Origin: Flavitalea plasmicola
GTDB lineage: Bacteria > Bacteroidota > Bacteroidia > Chitinophagales > Chitinophagaceae
NCBI RefSeq assembly: GCF_030546645.1
Contig: NZ_JAUOTO010000002.1
Span: 62,001 to 126,000 of the forward strand
DNA length: 64,000 nt
Direction: 5' to 3'
The notes beneath the pieces were generated by a model, which did not search any database, was not told the DNA's origin, and saw only the letters and a list, made by a program, of their open reading frames with translations. Position numbers and translations under genes: made by a program. Each line of letters begins with the position of its first letter. The first letter of the stretch is position 1. Positions 1 through 9,384 of the stretch are shown here, in pieces.

Positions 1-1425
1 AAATGCTACCCTGGGTAGACTGGCCTGCAATAATCTCTTAAATGCGGCATTCAGGTTCACTTCACTCGGCCAGAAATCGGGGTCGTCGAAAGTACGCACA
101 AACTCCGTTCTCCCCTTATACTTTAGCCTCATCACCAATCGGTAGCCCTCGGGGTCCAGGTCGATCTCTTTATGCATTTCTTCGGGCGATTTGAACAGAG
201 ATATATCCTGATCGGCGCCCGTGGCCATTTCCGAAGCAATTTCCTTTAAAGTCTTACCAGGGAAATTCTTATAGACCATACTGTCAGTGGTCCCCGCATA
301 ATAGTAATTGAAGACGGGATCATAATCGTAGTAGTATTCGTATTTGAATACTATATCGGGCTTAAAACGGAGGTATTGATCCCAAAGCTGCGATAAATAG
401 AGATTGCGCGCTTCAGGCACTCCCCTGACAGCCGTGCCCATATCCAAAAGATTGGTGTACAACGTCACTTCAAGCGGGCCATCTTCCAGCTGTCGAAGTA
501 TATTCTGGGTACGCGGATGGATCGTGTTCACATTGCACGCAGTAGTGTCCCAGTACCCGGTGAGACGGGGGCGCGAGCTCACATAGCCGATCAATAGACC
601 CGACACGGCGACCAGGGCATACCTCCCCGCCTTTATCCACCAGGGTCTTGTCTCCCTGTCCCCCTGCAGCCTCAGGATGGTAAAGGCCAAGAACATGCAC
701 ATGATGATCAGAAAGTAAAAGACGTCTTTTGTCGTGATCAGACCGCCCACCATCTTCGCCGTGCGTCCCTGGAGCGACAGAAAATACGTCAGGTCCCTGA
801 CAAAATCATACTTTTGCCACAGGCTCCCTATATGTGAGAGTATGAATATAATGGTGAAGGTGCTGATGGCCGAAACGATCTGATAAGTCGTGAGGCTCGA
901 CATAAAGAGCCCGATCGCAGAATAGGCGCAAACCATCAGGTAAAACCCGAGCATGGCGGACAACAATAGTCCACCGTCTATCGATTTGACAGTGACCGCT
1001 GTGGTGGCGATGAACAGGCCCAGTACGGCTGCCAGCACCAGGTTATACACCAGCACCGCCAGAAATTTCCCAAAGACGACCTGTTTCAATTTTACCGGCG
1101 ACGAATAGAGCAGCTTGATCGATCCATTATTGATCTCCCTGCTGATGAGTCCCATGGTCAGCAATGGGATGAACAGGTAAACATTCTGAAGAACATTGGC
1201 AAGCAGACCGTCCTGGCCCAAAAAGAAAGCCATTGTAAGGGACGTATCTCCAAAATTCTTCCACTTTGGATTATTCCTTAACAGAATATCCTGCCAGACC
1301 GCATAGGGTCCAAGAGCTGCCGAATAGTATATGGCACATTGTATAAGAAAGATCAGCGTCAGAAACCACGCTACCGGCGAATAGAACATGTTCCGCAATT
1401 CGTTCTTTGCTATTTTGAAAGTCAT
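1..1425 (-). CDS. ABC-2 type transporter permease with GldG-like extracytoplasmic domain (partial)
   Basis: Open frame from an ATG at 1425 that leaves the window at base 1, so the C-terminus is missing. The first ~240 residues are a six-helix ABC-2 permease (start MTFKIAKNELRNMFYSPVAW, then hydrophobic stretches), the membrane half of an ABC exporter. The last ~200 visible residues are soluble and follow another hydrophobic segment. They include NTIHPRTQNILRQLEDGPLEVTLYT-like sequence typical of the ABC_transp_aux/GldG family. The ATPase gene lies 11 bp upstream in the same direction, so the two are cotranscribed. GldF (permease) and GldG (auxiliary) are separate proteins in gliding Bacteroidota; here they appear fused. 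The substrate cannot be told from sequence. Confidence 0.85.
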   Translation of the reverse strand, partial: MTFKIAKNELRNMFYSPVAWFLTLIFLIQCAIYYSAALGPYAVWQDILLRNNPKWKNFGDTSLTMAFFLGQDGLLANVLQNVYLFIPLLTMGLISREINNGSIKLLYSSPVKLKQVVFGKFLAVLVYNLVLAAVLGLFIATTAVTVKSIDGGLLLSAMLGFYLMVCAYSAIGLFMSSLTTYQIVSAISTFTIIFILSHIGSLWQKYDFVRDLTYFLSLQGRTAKMVGGLITTKDVFYFLIIMCMFLAFTILRLQGDRETRPWWIKAGRYALVAVSGLLIGYVSSRPRLTGYWDTTACNVNTIHPRTQNILRQLEDGPLEVTLYTNLLDMGTAVRGVPEARNLYLSQLWDQYLRFKPDIVFKYEYYYDYDPVFNYYYAGTTDSMVYKNFPGKTLKEIASEMATGADQDISLFKSPEEMHKEIDLDPEGYRLVMRLKYKGRTEFVRTFDDPDFWPSEVNLNAAFKRLLQASLPRVAF

Positions 1426-1436
1426 TATCAGTATTT

Positions 1437-2357
1437 TTATTTGGTCGTTTGTTGGGATATTAGTTTGAAAATGTCATCGAGCTCTCCTTTGTCGATGCTG
1501 ATCTCCTGCAGGCGCCAGTTACCGGCAACACTGGCCGCTATTAGTTTCTCTGTGATCTCACTGCCGCCATCAAAATAGATGCGTAATTTTTTGTCCGTTA
1601 TAAACTCCATGCCGGCGACACCCCGTACGCTGAATAGTTCCTCTTTCGAAGGCGGGTTTTCCATCCTGACGACCACCGATCTTGACTGGATATAACTATT
1701 GAATGAATCCATACTGTCGGAGAATACTACCCTGCCGGCCTCTATCATGATGATCTCTTTACAAAGCAGGTTGACTTCGGAAAGCACGTGTGACGACAAC
1801 AGCACCGTATGTTCTTCGGCAATTTCCTTTATTAATTTCCTTGCTTCGATCAGCTGGTTGGGATCAAGCCCGTTGGTAGGCTCATCCATTACGATCAGCC
1901 TGGGACGATGGATGATGGCCTGGGCGATCCCCACCCGTTGACGGTAGCCGCCCGAAAGATTTTTGATGAGCCTCGAGCTCACCTGGGTGATGCCGCAGCG
2001 TTCTTTTACGTCACTCAGCGTCGGCCTAATTTTGTCTTTTGCCACCATCCGCAATTCCGCACAGTAGATAAGATATTCATCGACGGTGAGGTCGGTGTAG
2101 AGGGGTAAGGTCTGTGGCAGATAACCGATCTTTTTCTTGGCCTCTTCGGGATGTTTTCTCAGGTCTATGCCATCAATAAAGACATTTCCTTCGGTGGGGT
2201 TCAGTGTGCCGCAAATAATGTTCATGGTCGTCGACTTGCCTGCTCCGTTGGATCCTAAAAGTCCGATGATGCCGGTGCCTTCGATTTGGATCCCAATGTC
2301 ATGTATAGCCCATGAACTGGTATATCTATGAGAAAGATGCTCCGTTGTTAGTATCAT
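1437..2357 (-). CDS. ABC transporter ATP-binding protein (GldA-like)
   Basis: ATPase subunit of the exporter formed with the downstream permease. The 306 residues contain Walker A GSNGAGKST (35-43), the Q-loop in YLPQTLPLY, signature LSGGYRQR (134-141), Walker B RLIVMDEP (153-160) and the switch His in LLSSHVLSE. All catalytic elements are present, so it should hydrolyse ATP. The C-terminal ~90 residues are an extension of the kind seen in CcmA/GldA-type multidrug or gliding ATPases. The ATG at 2357 sits about 20 bp after the lipoprotein stop, so read-through from the SusCD operon is possible. Confidence 0.93.
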   Translation of the reverse strand: MILTTEHLSHRYTSSWAIHDIGIQIEGTGIIGLLGSNGAGKSTTMNIICGTLNPTEGNVFIDGIDLRKHPEEAKKKIGYLPQTLPLYTDLTVDEYLIYCAELRMVAKDKIRPTLSDVKERCGITQVSSRLIKNLSGGYRQRVGIAQAIIHRPRLIVMDEPTNGLDPNQLIEARKLIKEIAEEHTVLLSSHVLSEVNLLCKEIIMIEAGRVVFSDSMDSFNSYIQSRSVVVRMENPPSKEELFSVRGVAGMEFITDKKLRIYFDGGSEITEKLIAASVAGNWRLQEISIDKGELDDIFKLISQQTTK

Positions 2358-2376
2358 ATTTTCTATATAAAATGTT

Positions 2377-3156
2377 TTAGTAGTTGTTGATCATCAGAAC
2401 CGACAGCGCCTTGTCGCCGGACCCTCCCGGAACGCCCAGCAGCGCCAGCGTCGTGTTCCTGTTGCGCCAGATCTTTGTGGGATTAAACGGGTCTGATTCA
2501 GCATTGTTGATCCCGTCCGCCGTATAGGTCGCGAGTAAAGTTTCCGTGGCGGCGTCCCTGAACTCAAAACTGTAGCTGGCGATATCGTGCGTTGCAGGAT
2601 AACTGGTGAACGCCGTGATCCCTTTGTAAGACAGAGTGGCCACTTCGCTGCCATTAGCCTTTCCAAGCAGGTTGATGCTGACGGGAGCGCTGTTGGGAGA
2701 AAGGTTGACAAACCGGATGGCTGCCACGCTGTCGGATACGGGATGAGGCGGCAGCTGGTCCGCGACAAACAAGGTGTCAGGCGCGTCGACCGTACCCGTC
2801 AGGAAAAGGCTGTTGATCGATCCCGCCGGCAGCGTAAGGGTCAGGTTGAACAACGGCTTAGCCTGCTGCAGCGTATCGGGGTACTGATACAGCGCCAGCT
2901 TCTGTATGCCGGAGTATGACGACAGCTGATTATTGTCGCCGTAATCGGCGGTACTAAAACTATTATATGCAATCTTATCGGCGCCCGAAAACCACGTGAT
3001 GGCTCCTGTCCCCGAAAAATCGGTGACCAGCGGCGCGCTCCCCACCACTGCGTTGATGATCGTAAGGGAGGACGGCGACGCAGGCATTGGCTGTTTGGAG
3101 CAGGACGCGACACTTAGCGACAGCAAAGCGTACAGAAAGAGATCTTTAATTCGCAT
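2377..3156 (-). CDS. DUF4397-like lipoprotein of SusCD operon
   Basis: A 259-residue predicted lipoprotein. The ATG at 3156 is preferred over upstream starts because it begins a clean signal peptide (MRIKDLFLYALLSLSVASCS, lipobox Cys19) and lies 2 bp after the SusD stop. The body is beta-rich with two similar halves (AVVGSAPLVTDFSG... and RFVNLSPNSAPVSINL...), the pattern of the DUF4397 domain. It is probably a surface lipoprotein accompanying the SusC/SusD pair, perhaps binding ligand. No catalytic motif is visible. The family assignment rests on the pattern only. Confidence 0.75.
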   Translation of the reverse strand: MRIKDLFLYALLSLSVASCSKQPMPASPSSLTIINAVVGSAPLVTDFSGTGAITWFSGADKIAYNSFSTADYGDNNQLSSYSGIQKLALYQYPDTLQQAKPLFNLTLTLPAGSINSLFLTGTVDAPDTLFVADQLPPHPVSDSVAAIRFVNLSPNSAPVSINLLGKANGSEVATLSYKGITAFTSYPATHDIASYSFEFRDAATETLLATYTADGINNAESDPFNPTKIWRNRNTTLALLGVPGGSGDKALSVLMINNY

Positions 3157-3158
3157 AA

Positions 3159-4646
3159 TCAATAGCCGGTATTTTGAGTGAGATAATGGTCGTTGAGGAT
3201 CTCCTGGGTAGGCAGTGGATAAAGCAGCTGATAGTCTCCCTTCCACGGCTGTTTTACGGCGATGGAAGAAAAGACGGCAGATGTCTGCCGGGTTCTTTTC
3301 AGATTGAACCAGCGATGGCCCCATTCACAAAAGAATTCCGTTTGCCATTCCTTTGCAATGGCGGTTGTAAGGTCGGACGCCGACAGATTGGCCGGCAGGC
3401 TGTTCAACCCGGCCCGGTGACGCAGGCTGTTCAGGTCGGCGATCGCCGCATTCGCCCCTCCCGGTCCGCCATTTGCCGCCGCCTCTGCCCGAATAAGGTA
3501 TAGCTCTGCCAGTCTCAGTACCATATAGTATTCGGAAGCAGCTCCGCCCACCGAATAGTTATAGGTGCCCGTTTTATACTTATAAGGAAAATAATAGGTC
3601 GCAGCGGGAATACCGGGATCAGCCATATAATCTGTGCTGTCTATCCAGTTGGTTCTTCTCCTGTCACCGGGCTCAAATGCATTCAGCAGCTGACTGGTCA
3701 GCGAGGCAATAGGGGGCCTCCCGGTATGGAGAGGGTTTGGCAGCCAGAACGAACCCTCCGGCGTTGCGTTACCCAGATTGGGGATGGACGTATTTTGCTG
3801 TAGCTGCCAGATCGCTTCACTGCTGGTGGTCAGGAATACATTGTTAAGGTCCGGTTCCAGGTGATAGAGATCGACGTGGTCAATTACCGAGCCGGCCTGA
3901 GCCGATGCGTCGCTGTAGTCGCCGGTGTAGAGATAAACCCTTGCCAACAAGGCAGTAGCCGCCCATTTATTGGGTCTTACCCGTCCCCCTACACTGATAT
4001 AATTGTCTGGCAAAGCGGCCTGAGCGTCTTTCAGGTCCTTTATGATCTGCGCATATACGTCGACTTGTTTGGCCCTGGCCAGGTTGGCCGTCTTATTAAA
4101 ATCCGTGGTCAGCACCAACGGGATATCACCGTAAAAGTTGGTGAGATAGAAATGGCAGAAGGCTCGTATGCATTTAGCCTCACCCGTAAGCTGCCGTCTC
4201 GTACTGTCGGTCAGATCCGGAGAAGTGGAGGCAGCTATCCCCTCAAGGACTGCATTTGCGCCGTAGATGCCGATGGAATAGGCACTTGCCCATAAGGTCG
4301 GGATATAACTCTGGTCTGCCAGCTTCGCCGTTAGATTGTTTGCCGATAGCTGAAACAGCGCATTATTCGCTGTAGTCGTCTGCAGCTCATCGGCGGAGAG
4401 CCCCGCAAGGATCGTGGTTAATCCGTCACTGAATACATTGGTGGCGTAATTGCTGTTAGCTATGCCATACGTTCCGTTGATGAGCTGGGTATACACCCCA
4501 GCCATGGCCGATGAGGCGGTAGCGTCTGTGTCAAAGACTTTCGTGATGGTAATGCTGCTGGCCGGATCCGGGATCTGTATCATTTTTGAACAGGAAGACA
4601 GACACAGGGCCAAAAAAAGGACAATCGTTGATTTATTTTTTCGCAT
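3159..4646 (-). CDS. SusD/RagB family nutrient-binding lipoprotein
   Basis: Outer-membrane lipoprotein that forms the lid of a SusC pore and captures substrate. The 495 residues start with a lipoprotein signal (LCLSSCS, Cys19). They then show the SusD pattern: an N-terminal TPR-like helical region (FDTDATASSAMAGVYTQL, GEAKCIRAFCHFYLTNFYGD) and the C-terminal SusD signature (YYMVLRLAELYLIRAEAAA, LNSLRHRAGL, EWQTEFFCEWGHRWFNLKR). It follows the SusC gene by 11 bp and precedes the DUF4397-like lipoprotein, all under the ECF sigma/FecR pair upstream. Confidence 0.95.
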   Translation of the reverse strand: MRKNKSTIVLFLALCLSSCSKMIQIPDPASSITITKVFDTDATASSAMAGVYTQLINGTYGIANSNYATNVFSDGLTTILAGLSADELQTTTANNALFQLSANNLTAKLADQSYIPTLWASAYSIGIYGANAVLEGIAASTSPDLTDSTRRQLTGEAKCIRAFCHFYLTNFYGDIPLVLTTDFNKTANLARAKQVDVYAQIIKDLKDAQAALPDNYISVGGRVRPNKWAATALLARVYLYTGDYSDASAQAGSVIDHVDLYHLEPDLNNVFLTTSSEAIWQLQQNTSIPNLGNATPEGSFWLPNPLHTGRPPIASLTSQLLNAFEPGDRRRTNWIDSTDYMADPGIPAATYYFPYKYKTGTYNYSVGGAASEYYMVLRLAELYLIRAEAAANGGPGGANAAIADLNSLRHRAGLNSLPANLSASDLTTAIAKEWQTEFFCEWGHRWFNLKRTRQTSAVFSSIAVKQPWKGDYQLLYPLPTQEILNDHYLTQNTGY

Positions 4647-4657
4647 CGTTAATCCCG

Positions 4658-7600
4658 TTAAAAGTTAATAGATATATTTCCCGTGATGGTCCTGACGGGC
4701 GGCATGACCCCAAACCCGGAGGCGAGCGGGTCAGGGCCCCTGAATCCTGTTATGACGAAGACGTTTTGACCCTGTATCGAGAACGAGCATCCTTTTACTC
4801 CCATCTTCTTTATCACCGGCTGCGGCAGATCGTAGCCCAGCGAAACCGTGCCGAGCCGCAGATAGGAGGCATCGGCAATAACACCGTCGGAAGCCGCGAA
4901 ATTATAGTCGGAACTTCCGGGAGCAGTCGTGAACCGGGCGTAGGCTGCGTGGTCTCCCGGCTTTTGCCAGTGATCGTTATAGACTACGGTCGAAATATTG
5001 GCGGGGGATCCCGCGCCCGAGCCCAATAGGGCGTTGTACGTTTTTTGCCGGGCATAAGTGAAAAACAGGCTAAGCCGAACACATTTATAATTCAATTGGG
5101 TGCCGAACCCTCCCGTATACCGGGGGGCATAATCTATGACGGCATTCCGGTCGTCATCTGCCGTCCCGGCTATGACAGAGCCATTGAAAGTTATCTTCCC
5201 GTCATGATTGAAGTCCTGGTAGGTGTACCGACCGGTGAGCGGGTCTACGCCCGTATAATGAAAGGCAAAGCTGACAGCAGTAGGCGCTCCCACCTTGTAC
5301 AGCGTTGCATAGGGCGAGCTGGCCAGGTTTGGAAACGCCAGTAACCTGTTCCGGTTTATGGAAATATTGAAATCGACCGACCAGCTGAGCGTTTTCGTTT
5401 GAATAAGGACGGCGCGGATGAGACTCTCCCAACCGGAATTTTGAACCAGCGCAGGGAAGTTGGCTGTGACGCTGGGGAAACCGGTGAGGATCGGGGTGGT
5501 ATAGGGCACCAGCTGATTGCCCGTGCGTTCGCGATAATAGGTGACCGTCAGGTTGATCCGGTTGCCATCAAAAAGGCCCAGCTCCAAAGATCCTTCCAGT
5601 TTCTTGTTGACCTGCCACTGAAACAGGGGATTGACAGCATGGATGCTGACCAGGGGAGAAGCACCGTCGTAGGCAGGGAGGCCGGACATGGAGGAGCTCG
5701 AGGAGCTCCACTGTGAGATGTATTGATAATCGTCCACGCCGTCGCTGCCCGTAACACCGTAGCTGCCGCGGAGCTTTAAATAATTTGTCCAGGAGGGCAG
5801 TATCTTTTTCAGCCATTTTTCTTCGGAGGCTATCCAGGCGAAGGCCGCAGAGCCAAAGTTCCCAAATTGTCTGCCCGGTCCAAATCGGGAGGAGCCGTCC
5901 CTTCTGGCGTTGAGCTCCAGGATATACCTGTCGTACAAATTATAATTTATGATGCCGAATACGCCGAGGATCTTTTTGAAACCGTCGGCATCATAGTCTG
6001 CAACGTTGGGGGCGGCAAGGATCGAACCCAGCAAAAGGTCGCTGGTGTATCCATAGCCCAACTGCCTTTTTACGTGGGTTGTAGTAGACTGAAACGTTCC
6101 GCCTGTCAGTAAGCTCAGCTTTCCGGGTCCTATAAGCGCAGTGTAGTCCAGCTGCGGTTCGATGAGCCAGTTTGAATTGTTCGTTGCACCGAAATAAGCC
6201 TGACCCGTAGGTTTTAACAACGGATTTTGTGCGGTGATCGGCGTAAGTGAACTTGCGCTTGTATGTGCATCGTTATACCCCAGCCTCGTCGAGAATACCA
6301 GGTTGTCGAGTATTCTGTATTTCAACACGAGATCCGTATTCAGGTTGATCGTTGACGAAGGGGTACGTTGCTGAAGGGCGCCAAAAGGAAAATTGATCAG
6401 CGGGAAAATGGGGTTCATTCCCTGGTTCCATCCATCCCAGTTCAGCGCTCCCGTCTTTGAAAATATCGGCGGCGCATTGGGCGGCAATGCGCTGGCGTTC
6501 GGGCCTGACGGAATGCCGATCACATTGATATCATTGTAGGCAAGATTAGAGGAAAACAACAGGTCCAGCTTCCTGTCGGCGCTATGGTAACCGATGGACG
6601 AGTTCAAAGTCGCTCTTTGCGTAGCGCCGGACTTTACCGTAATATCCGACACACGAAAATACCCGCCTCTGAGGCTGAACGTCGTTGGACCGCTGCCGCC
6701 GGATAGCGATGCCGATACCTGGGTGAACTTGCCTGTGCCGCCAAAAGCGGCCCTCTGCCAGTCGGTGTAGCGCGTGGTATCCCATACAAGCAGGTCAGGG
6801 GCCGTCAATGCCGAGGGGGTGATGGCGTCATTGCTGAATGCTTCCCGGCGCATCCGGAGATATTGGGGCGTATTCAGCATTTGCCAATAGCGGGTGATGG
6901 TATTTATCCCCTGCTCTACTCCAAGATTGAATTGCGTCCGCCCGGGTTGCCCTTTCTTTGTGGTGATCAGAATTACGCCCTTTGCCCCCCGTGAACCATA
7001 TATGGCCGTGGCCCCTGCGTCTTTCAGCACTTCAATGCTTTCAATGTCCTTCGGATTGATGCTGAATAAAGGGCTTTGTCCATTTGTAAAACCCGGAACA
7101 CCCTGGTTAAAACCGAGGGCGCCAAGGGCATAACCGCTGCCGCCCGAGACTTCGAGGACGGTGAGCGGAACTCCGTCTACCACATATAAAGGTTCGCCCG
7201 TAGAAGAAGGGTTCAGGTCGCTCCTCCCTCTCAATTCCACTTTTACAGGACTGCTGGCATACCCCGAGATCGGTGTGATCACCAGCCCTGGCACCCTGCC
7301 CTGCAGCGCGAGTAAGGGGTTGGAGACCGGTTGTTTTTCTATCTCCTCCGAAGTCACCCTTGCGATATCTCCCGTCGCCAGGCGCCTGCTCGTCCTGCCA
7401 TAGGCCGTTTTAATCACCTCATCCATCTTGTCGACAGCGTCCTTCAGCACCACTTCAAGATAACCCGAACCGGGAACGGCCATCTGCTGGGTCCTATACC
7501 CGATCATGCTGATGGCAAGCGAGTCCTCCCGCCTGATCTTTCCCACTACGAACTCCCCTTTGGAATTGGTCAGGGCTCCGCTGTTTTTATGAATGATCAT

Positions 7601-8050
7601 GACACTCGCCCCTTCCAGCGGTTGCCCAAGCTTGTTCCTGACCTGTCCCGATATCTTCACGAATGGGGATGATAAGAACATCGCACCCGGAGATTCGACT
7701 GGCCTCTTTATGGACAGTGTTATCAGCTTACCTACCAGCGTATACGTGAGCGGCTGGTCTTTGAACAGCAGCTCCAGGGCCTTTTCAAGAGGCATTTCCT
7801 TAACATCGATCGTTATTTTATTGGCCATGTTCAACAGGTCGGGATTATAAAAGAACGTGTAGCCCGTCTGCTTTTTTATCCGTGCAAACGCCGACTTTAA
7901 TGAAGCATTGGTTGCCTTTAAGCTCACATTTTGCGAAAATCCGATGGTTGACCTGGTCAAAAATAACACGCCCATCAGGGAGGTGATCGTCAGCTTTCTC
8001 ATTAGCCGGCGTCTTGCTGAAAATTTTTTGCAGAAGCTGGTTAGTACCAT
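4658..8050 (-). CDS. SusC/RagA TonB-linked outer membrane protein with STN signalling domain
   Basis: TonB-dependent pore of about 1130 residues. After the signal peptide comes an STN (secretin/TonB short N-terminal) domain (VSLKATNASLKSAFARIKKQ... to LVGKLITLSIKRP). A carboxypeptidase-like regulatory domain follows (ISGQVRNKLGQPLEGASVMI), then a plug (LQGRVPGLVITPISG, IESIEVLKDAGATAIYGSRG) and a long barrel ending GNISINF. STN domains contact FecR-type anti-sigma factors, and the FecR and sigma genes lie immediately upstream, so this pore probably signals as well as transports. Starts: ATG at 8050 or ATG at 8002 (MRKLTITSL, just before the hydrophobic core); the 8050 choice is not certain. 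Confidence 0.94.
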   Translation of the reverse strand: MVLTSFCKKFSARRRLMRKLTITSLMGVLFLTRSTIGFSQNVSLKATNASLKSAFARIKKQTGYTFFYNPDLLNMANKITIDVKEMPLEKALELLFKDQPLTYTLVGKLITLSIKRPVESPGAMFLSSPFVKISGQVRNKLGQPLEGASVMIIHKNSGALTNSKGEFVVGKIRREDSLAISMIGYRTQQMAVPGSGYLEVVLKDAVDKMDEVIKTAYGRTSRRLATGDIARVTSEEIEKQPVSNPLLALQGRVPGLVITPISGYASSPVKVELRGRSDLNPSSTGEPLYVVDGVPLTVLEVSGGSGYALGALGFNQGVPGFTNGQSPLFSINPKDIESIEVLKDAGATAIYGSRGAKGVILITTKKGQPGRTQFNLGVEQGINTITRYWQMLNTPQYLRMRREAFSNDAITPSALTAPDLLVWDTTRYTDWQRAAFGGTGKFTQVSASLSGGSGPTTFSLRGGYFRVSDITVKSGATQRATLNSSIGYHSADRKLDLLFSSNLAYNDINVIGIPSGPNASALPPNAPPIFSKTGALNWDGWNQGMNPIFPLINFPFGALQQRTPSSTINLNTDLVLKYRILDNLVFSTRLGYNDAHTSASSLTPITAQNPLLKPTGQAYFGATNNSNWLIEPQLDYTALIGPGKLSLLTGGTFQSTTTHVKRQLGYGYTSDLLLGSILAAPNVADYDADGFKKILGVFGIINYNLYDRYILELNARRDGSSRFGPGRQFGNFGSAAFAWIASEEKWLKKILPSWTNYLKLRGSYGVTGSDGVDDYQYISQWSSSSSSMSGLPAYDGASPLVSIHAVNPLFQWQVNKKLEGSLELGLFDGNRINLTVTYYRERTGNQLVPYTTPILTGFPSVTANFPALVQNSGWESLIRAVLIQTKTLSWSVDFNISINRNRLLAFPNLASSPYATLYKVGAPTAVSFAFHYTGVDPLTGRYTYQDFNHDGKITFNGSVIAGTADDDRNAVIDYAPRYTGGFGTQLNYKCVRLSLFFTYARQKTYNALLGSGAGSPANISTVVYNDHWQKPGDHAAYARFTTAPGSSDYNFAASDGVIADASYLRLGTVSLGYDLPQPVIKKMGVKGCSFSIQGQNVFVITGFRGPDPLASGFGVMPPVRTITGNISINF

Positions 8051-8130
8051 TTCTAGTTTTGGTTTTTGAATTGGCAATAGTTACCCGTCGTTCGGAACGT
8101 CAATAGCACAAGACACAGTAATAGGAGATA

Positions 8131-9318
8131 CTAAGGCAGAACGGTTAGTTTTTTCCCTTGCAAATGGAAATGGACGTCATTTTTTTCCAAAACGCTCAGT
8201 ACTTGTGAGATCATGGTATTCATAGGTATTTCACCTTCAAAATGCTTGTTTAACGGAGCTCCCGGCTCGTAGATCACCTCCAGGTCGTACCAGCGGGACA
8301 ACTGCCGCATGACTGTCGGAAGATCGGCATCGCTGAAGTAGAATTCGTCGTTCTTCCAGGCCATTACGAGATCCATGTCTGTATTGTCGGTGACCCTGAA
8401 GTGCTCATCCTTCCCCCATCGGGCTTGTTGTCCCGGGGACAGCAATTGCTCGCTGCTCCCCTTTTTCAACCTGACGGACCCAGACAGGAGCGTCGTCTTT
8501 AAGAAATCTTCGTCGCTGTACGCGTTGATATTGAAATTTGTACCAAGCACCTCGATCATCATGCCATTGGCATTCACGACGAACGGCTTATTGGCATTCG
8601 CCGCCACTTCGAAATAGGCCTCTCCGGTGATCGATACGACTCTCTGCGCACCCAGAAATGTAGCGGGGTAGCTAACGGAAGAAGCCGCATTCAGCCACAC
8701 CCTCGTACCGTCCGAAAGCGTCAGCTGATACTTGCGTCCCACAGGAGTTGTCATTGTATTAAGGGATGCTGCGGTTGATCCGTCATCCTTATGATAAGTC
8801 AGCCTTCCGCTGTTCAGCTCTATTCTTGCCCCATTCTGTTTAGCAATGACCCCATCACCCGTGCTGTCCAAGATCACCTGCCTGCCATTGTCGAGGGTAA
8901 GGATGGCGCCGTTCTTCCCGGGCATAAGGTCATTGACGATCCCCGCCCGCGTCGTTGTCCCGTCCGTTTTCCGGCTAACCAGGAAGAACAGGCCCCCCGT
9001 GACGATGGCGGCCAGGACGCAGGCAGCAGCAGCGATCCGGATCCACCTTACTTTCCGCCTGCCGATCCTTTCATAATCTATCTCCAGGCTCCTTCCTTTA
9101 CGCATCATTTCCCCGAACAGGCTGTCCCAGTCCACATTCTCCGATGAATAGCGGGAACGCTTCTTCACTTCCCACAATTGCTTGATCTCTTCGGTAACCA
9201 CATCATTTTCAGACAGTTCTCCCATCAATTGCCAAAACTCCTTCAGCTCGTCCGGCGAACAGATATTGTTGATGTACCGGTCGAAAAGGTATTGTAGCCG
9301 TATGGGATTACTTGACAT
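8131..9318 (-). CDS. FecR family anti-sigma factor
   Basis: Inner-membrane anti-sigma regulator of 395 residues. A cytoplasmic N-terminal region of ~90 residues precedes one transmembrane helix (IRIAAAACVLAAIVTGGLFF). Then come the periplasmic FecR domain (TPVGRKYQLTLSDGTRVWLNA, VVSITGEAYFEVA, VLGTNFNINAYSDE) and the C-terminal DUF4974 domain that meets the STN domain of a receptor (FYFSDADLPTVMRQLSRWYDLEV). It lies between the ECF sigma gene and the STN-type SusC, the standard order of Bacteroidota sigma/FecR/SusC regulons. It should release the sigma factor when the receptor is occupied. Confidence 0.95.
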   Translation of the reverse strand: MSSNPIRLQYLFDRYINNICSPDELKEFWQLMGELSENDVVTEEIKQLWEVKKRSRYSSENVDWDSLFGEMMRKGRSLEIDYERIGRRKVRWIRIAAAACVLAAIVTGGLFFLVSRKTDGTTTRAGIVNDLMPGKNGAILTLDNGRQVILDSTGDGVIAKQNGARIELNSGRLTYHKDDGSTAASLNTMTTPVGRKYQLTLSDGTRVWLNAASSVSYPATFLGAQRVVSITGEAYFEVAANANKPFVVNANGMMIEVLGTNFNINAYSDEDFLKTTLLSGSVRLKKGSSEQLLSPGQQARWGKDEHFRVTDNTDMDLVMAWKNDEFYFSDADLPTVMRQLSRWYDLEVIYEPGAPLNKHFEGEIPMNTMISQVLSVLEKNDVHFHLQGKKLTVLP

Positions 9319-9384
9319 GTCAGAAGGCTTATACTATAAAGACGATCGTGGTATTGCGCAACAGCTATCCGGCGTAAAAAAAGA

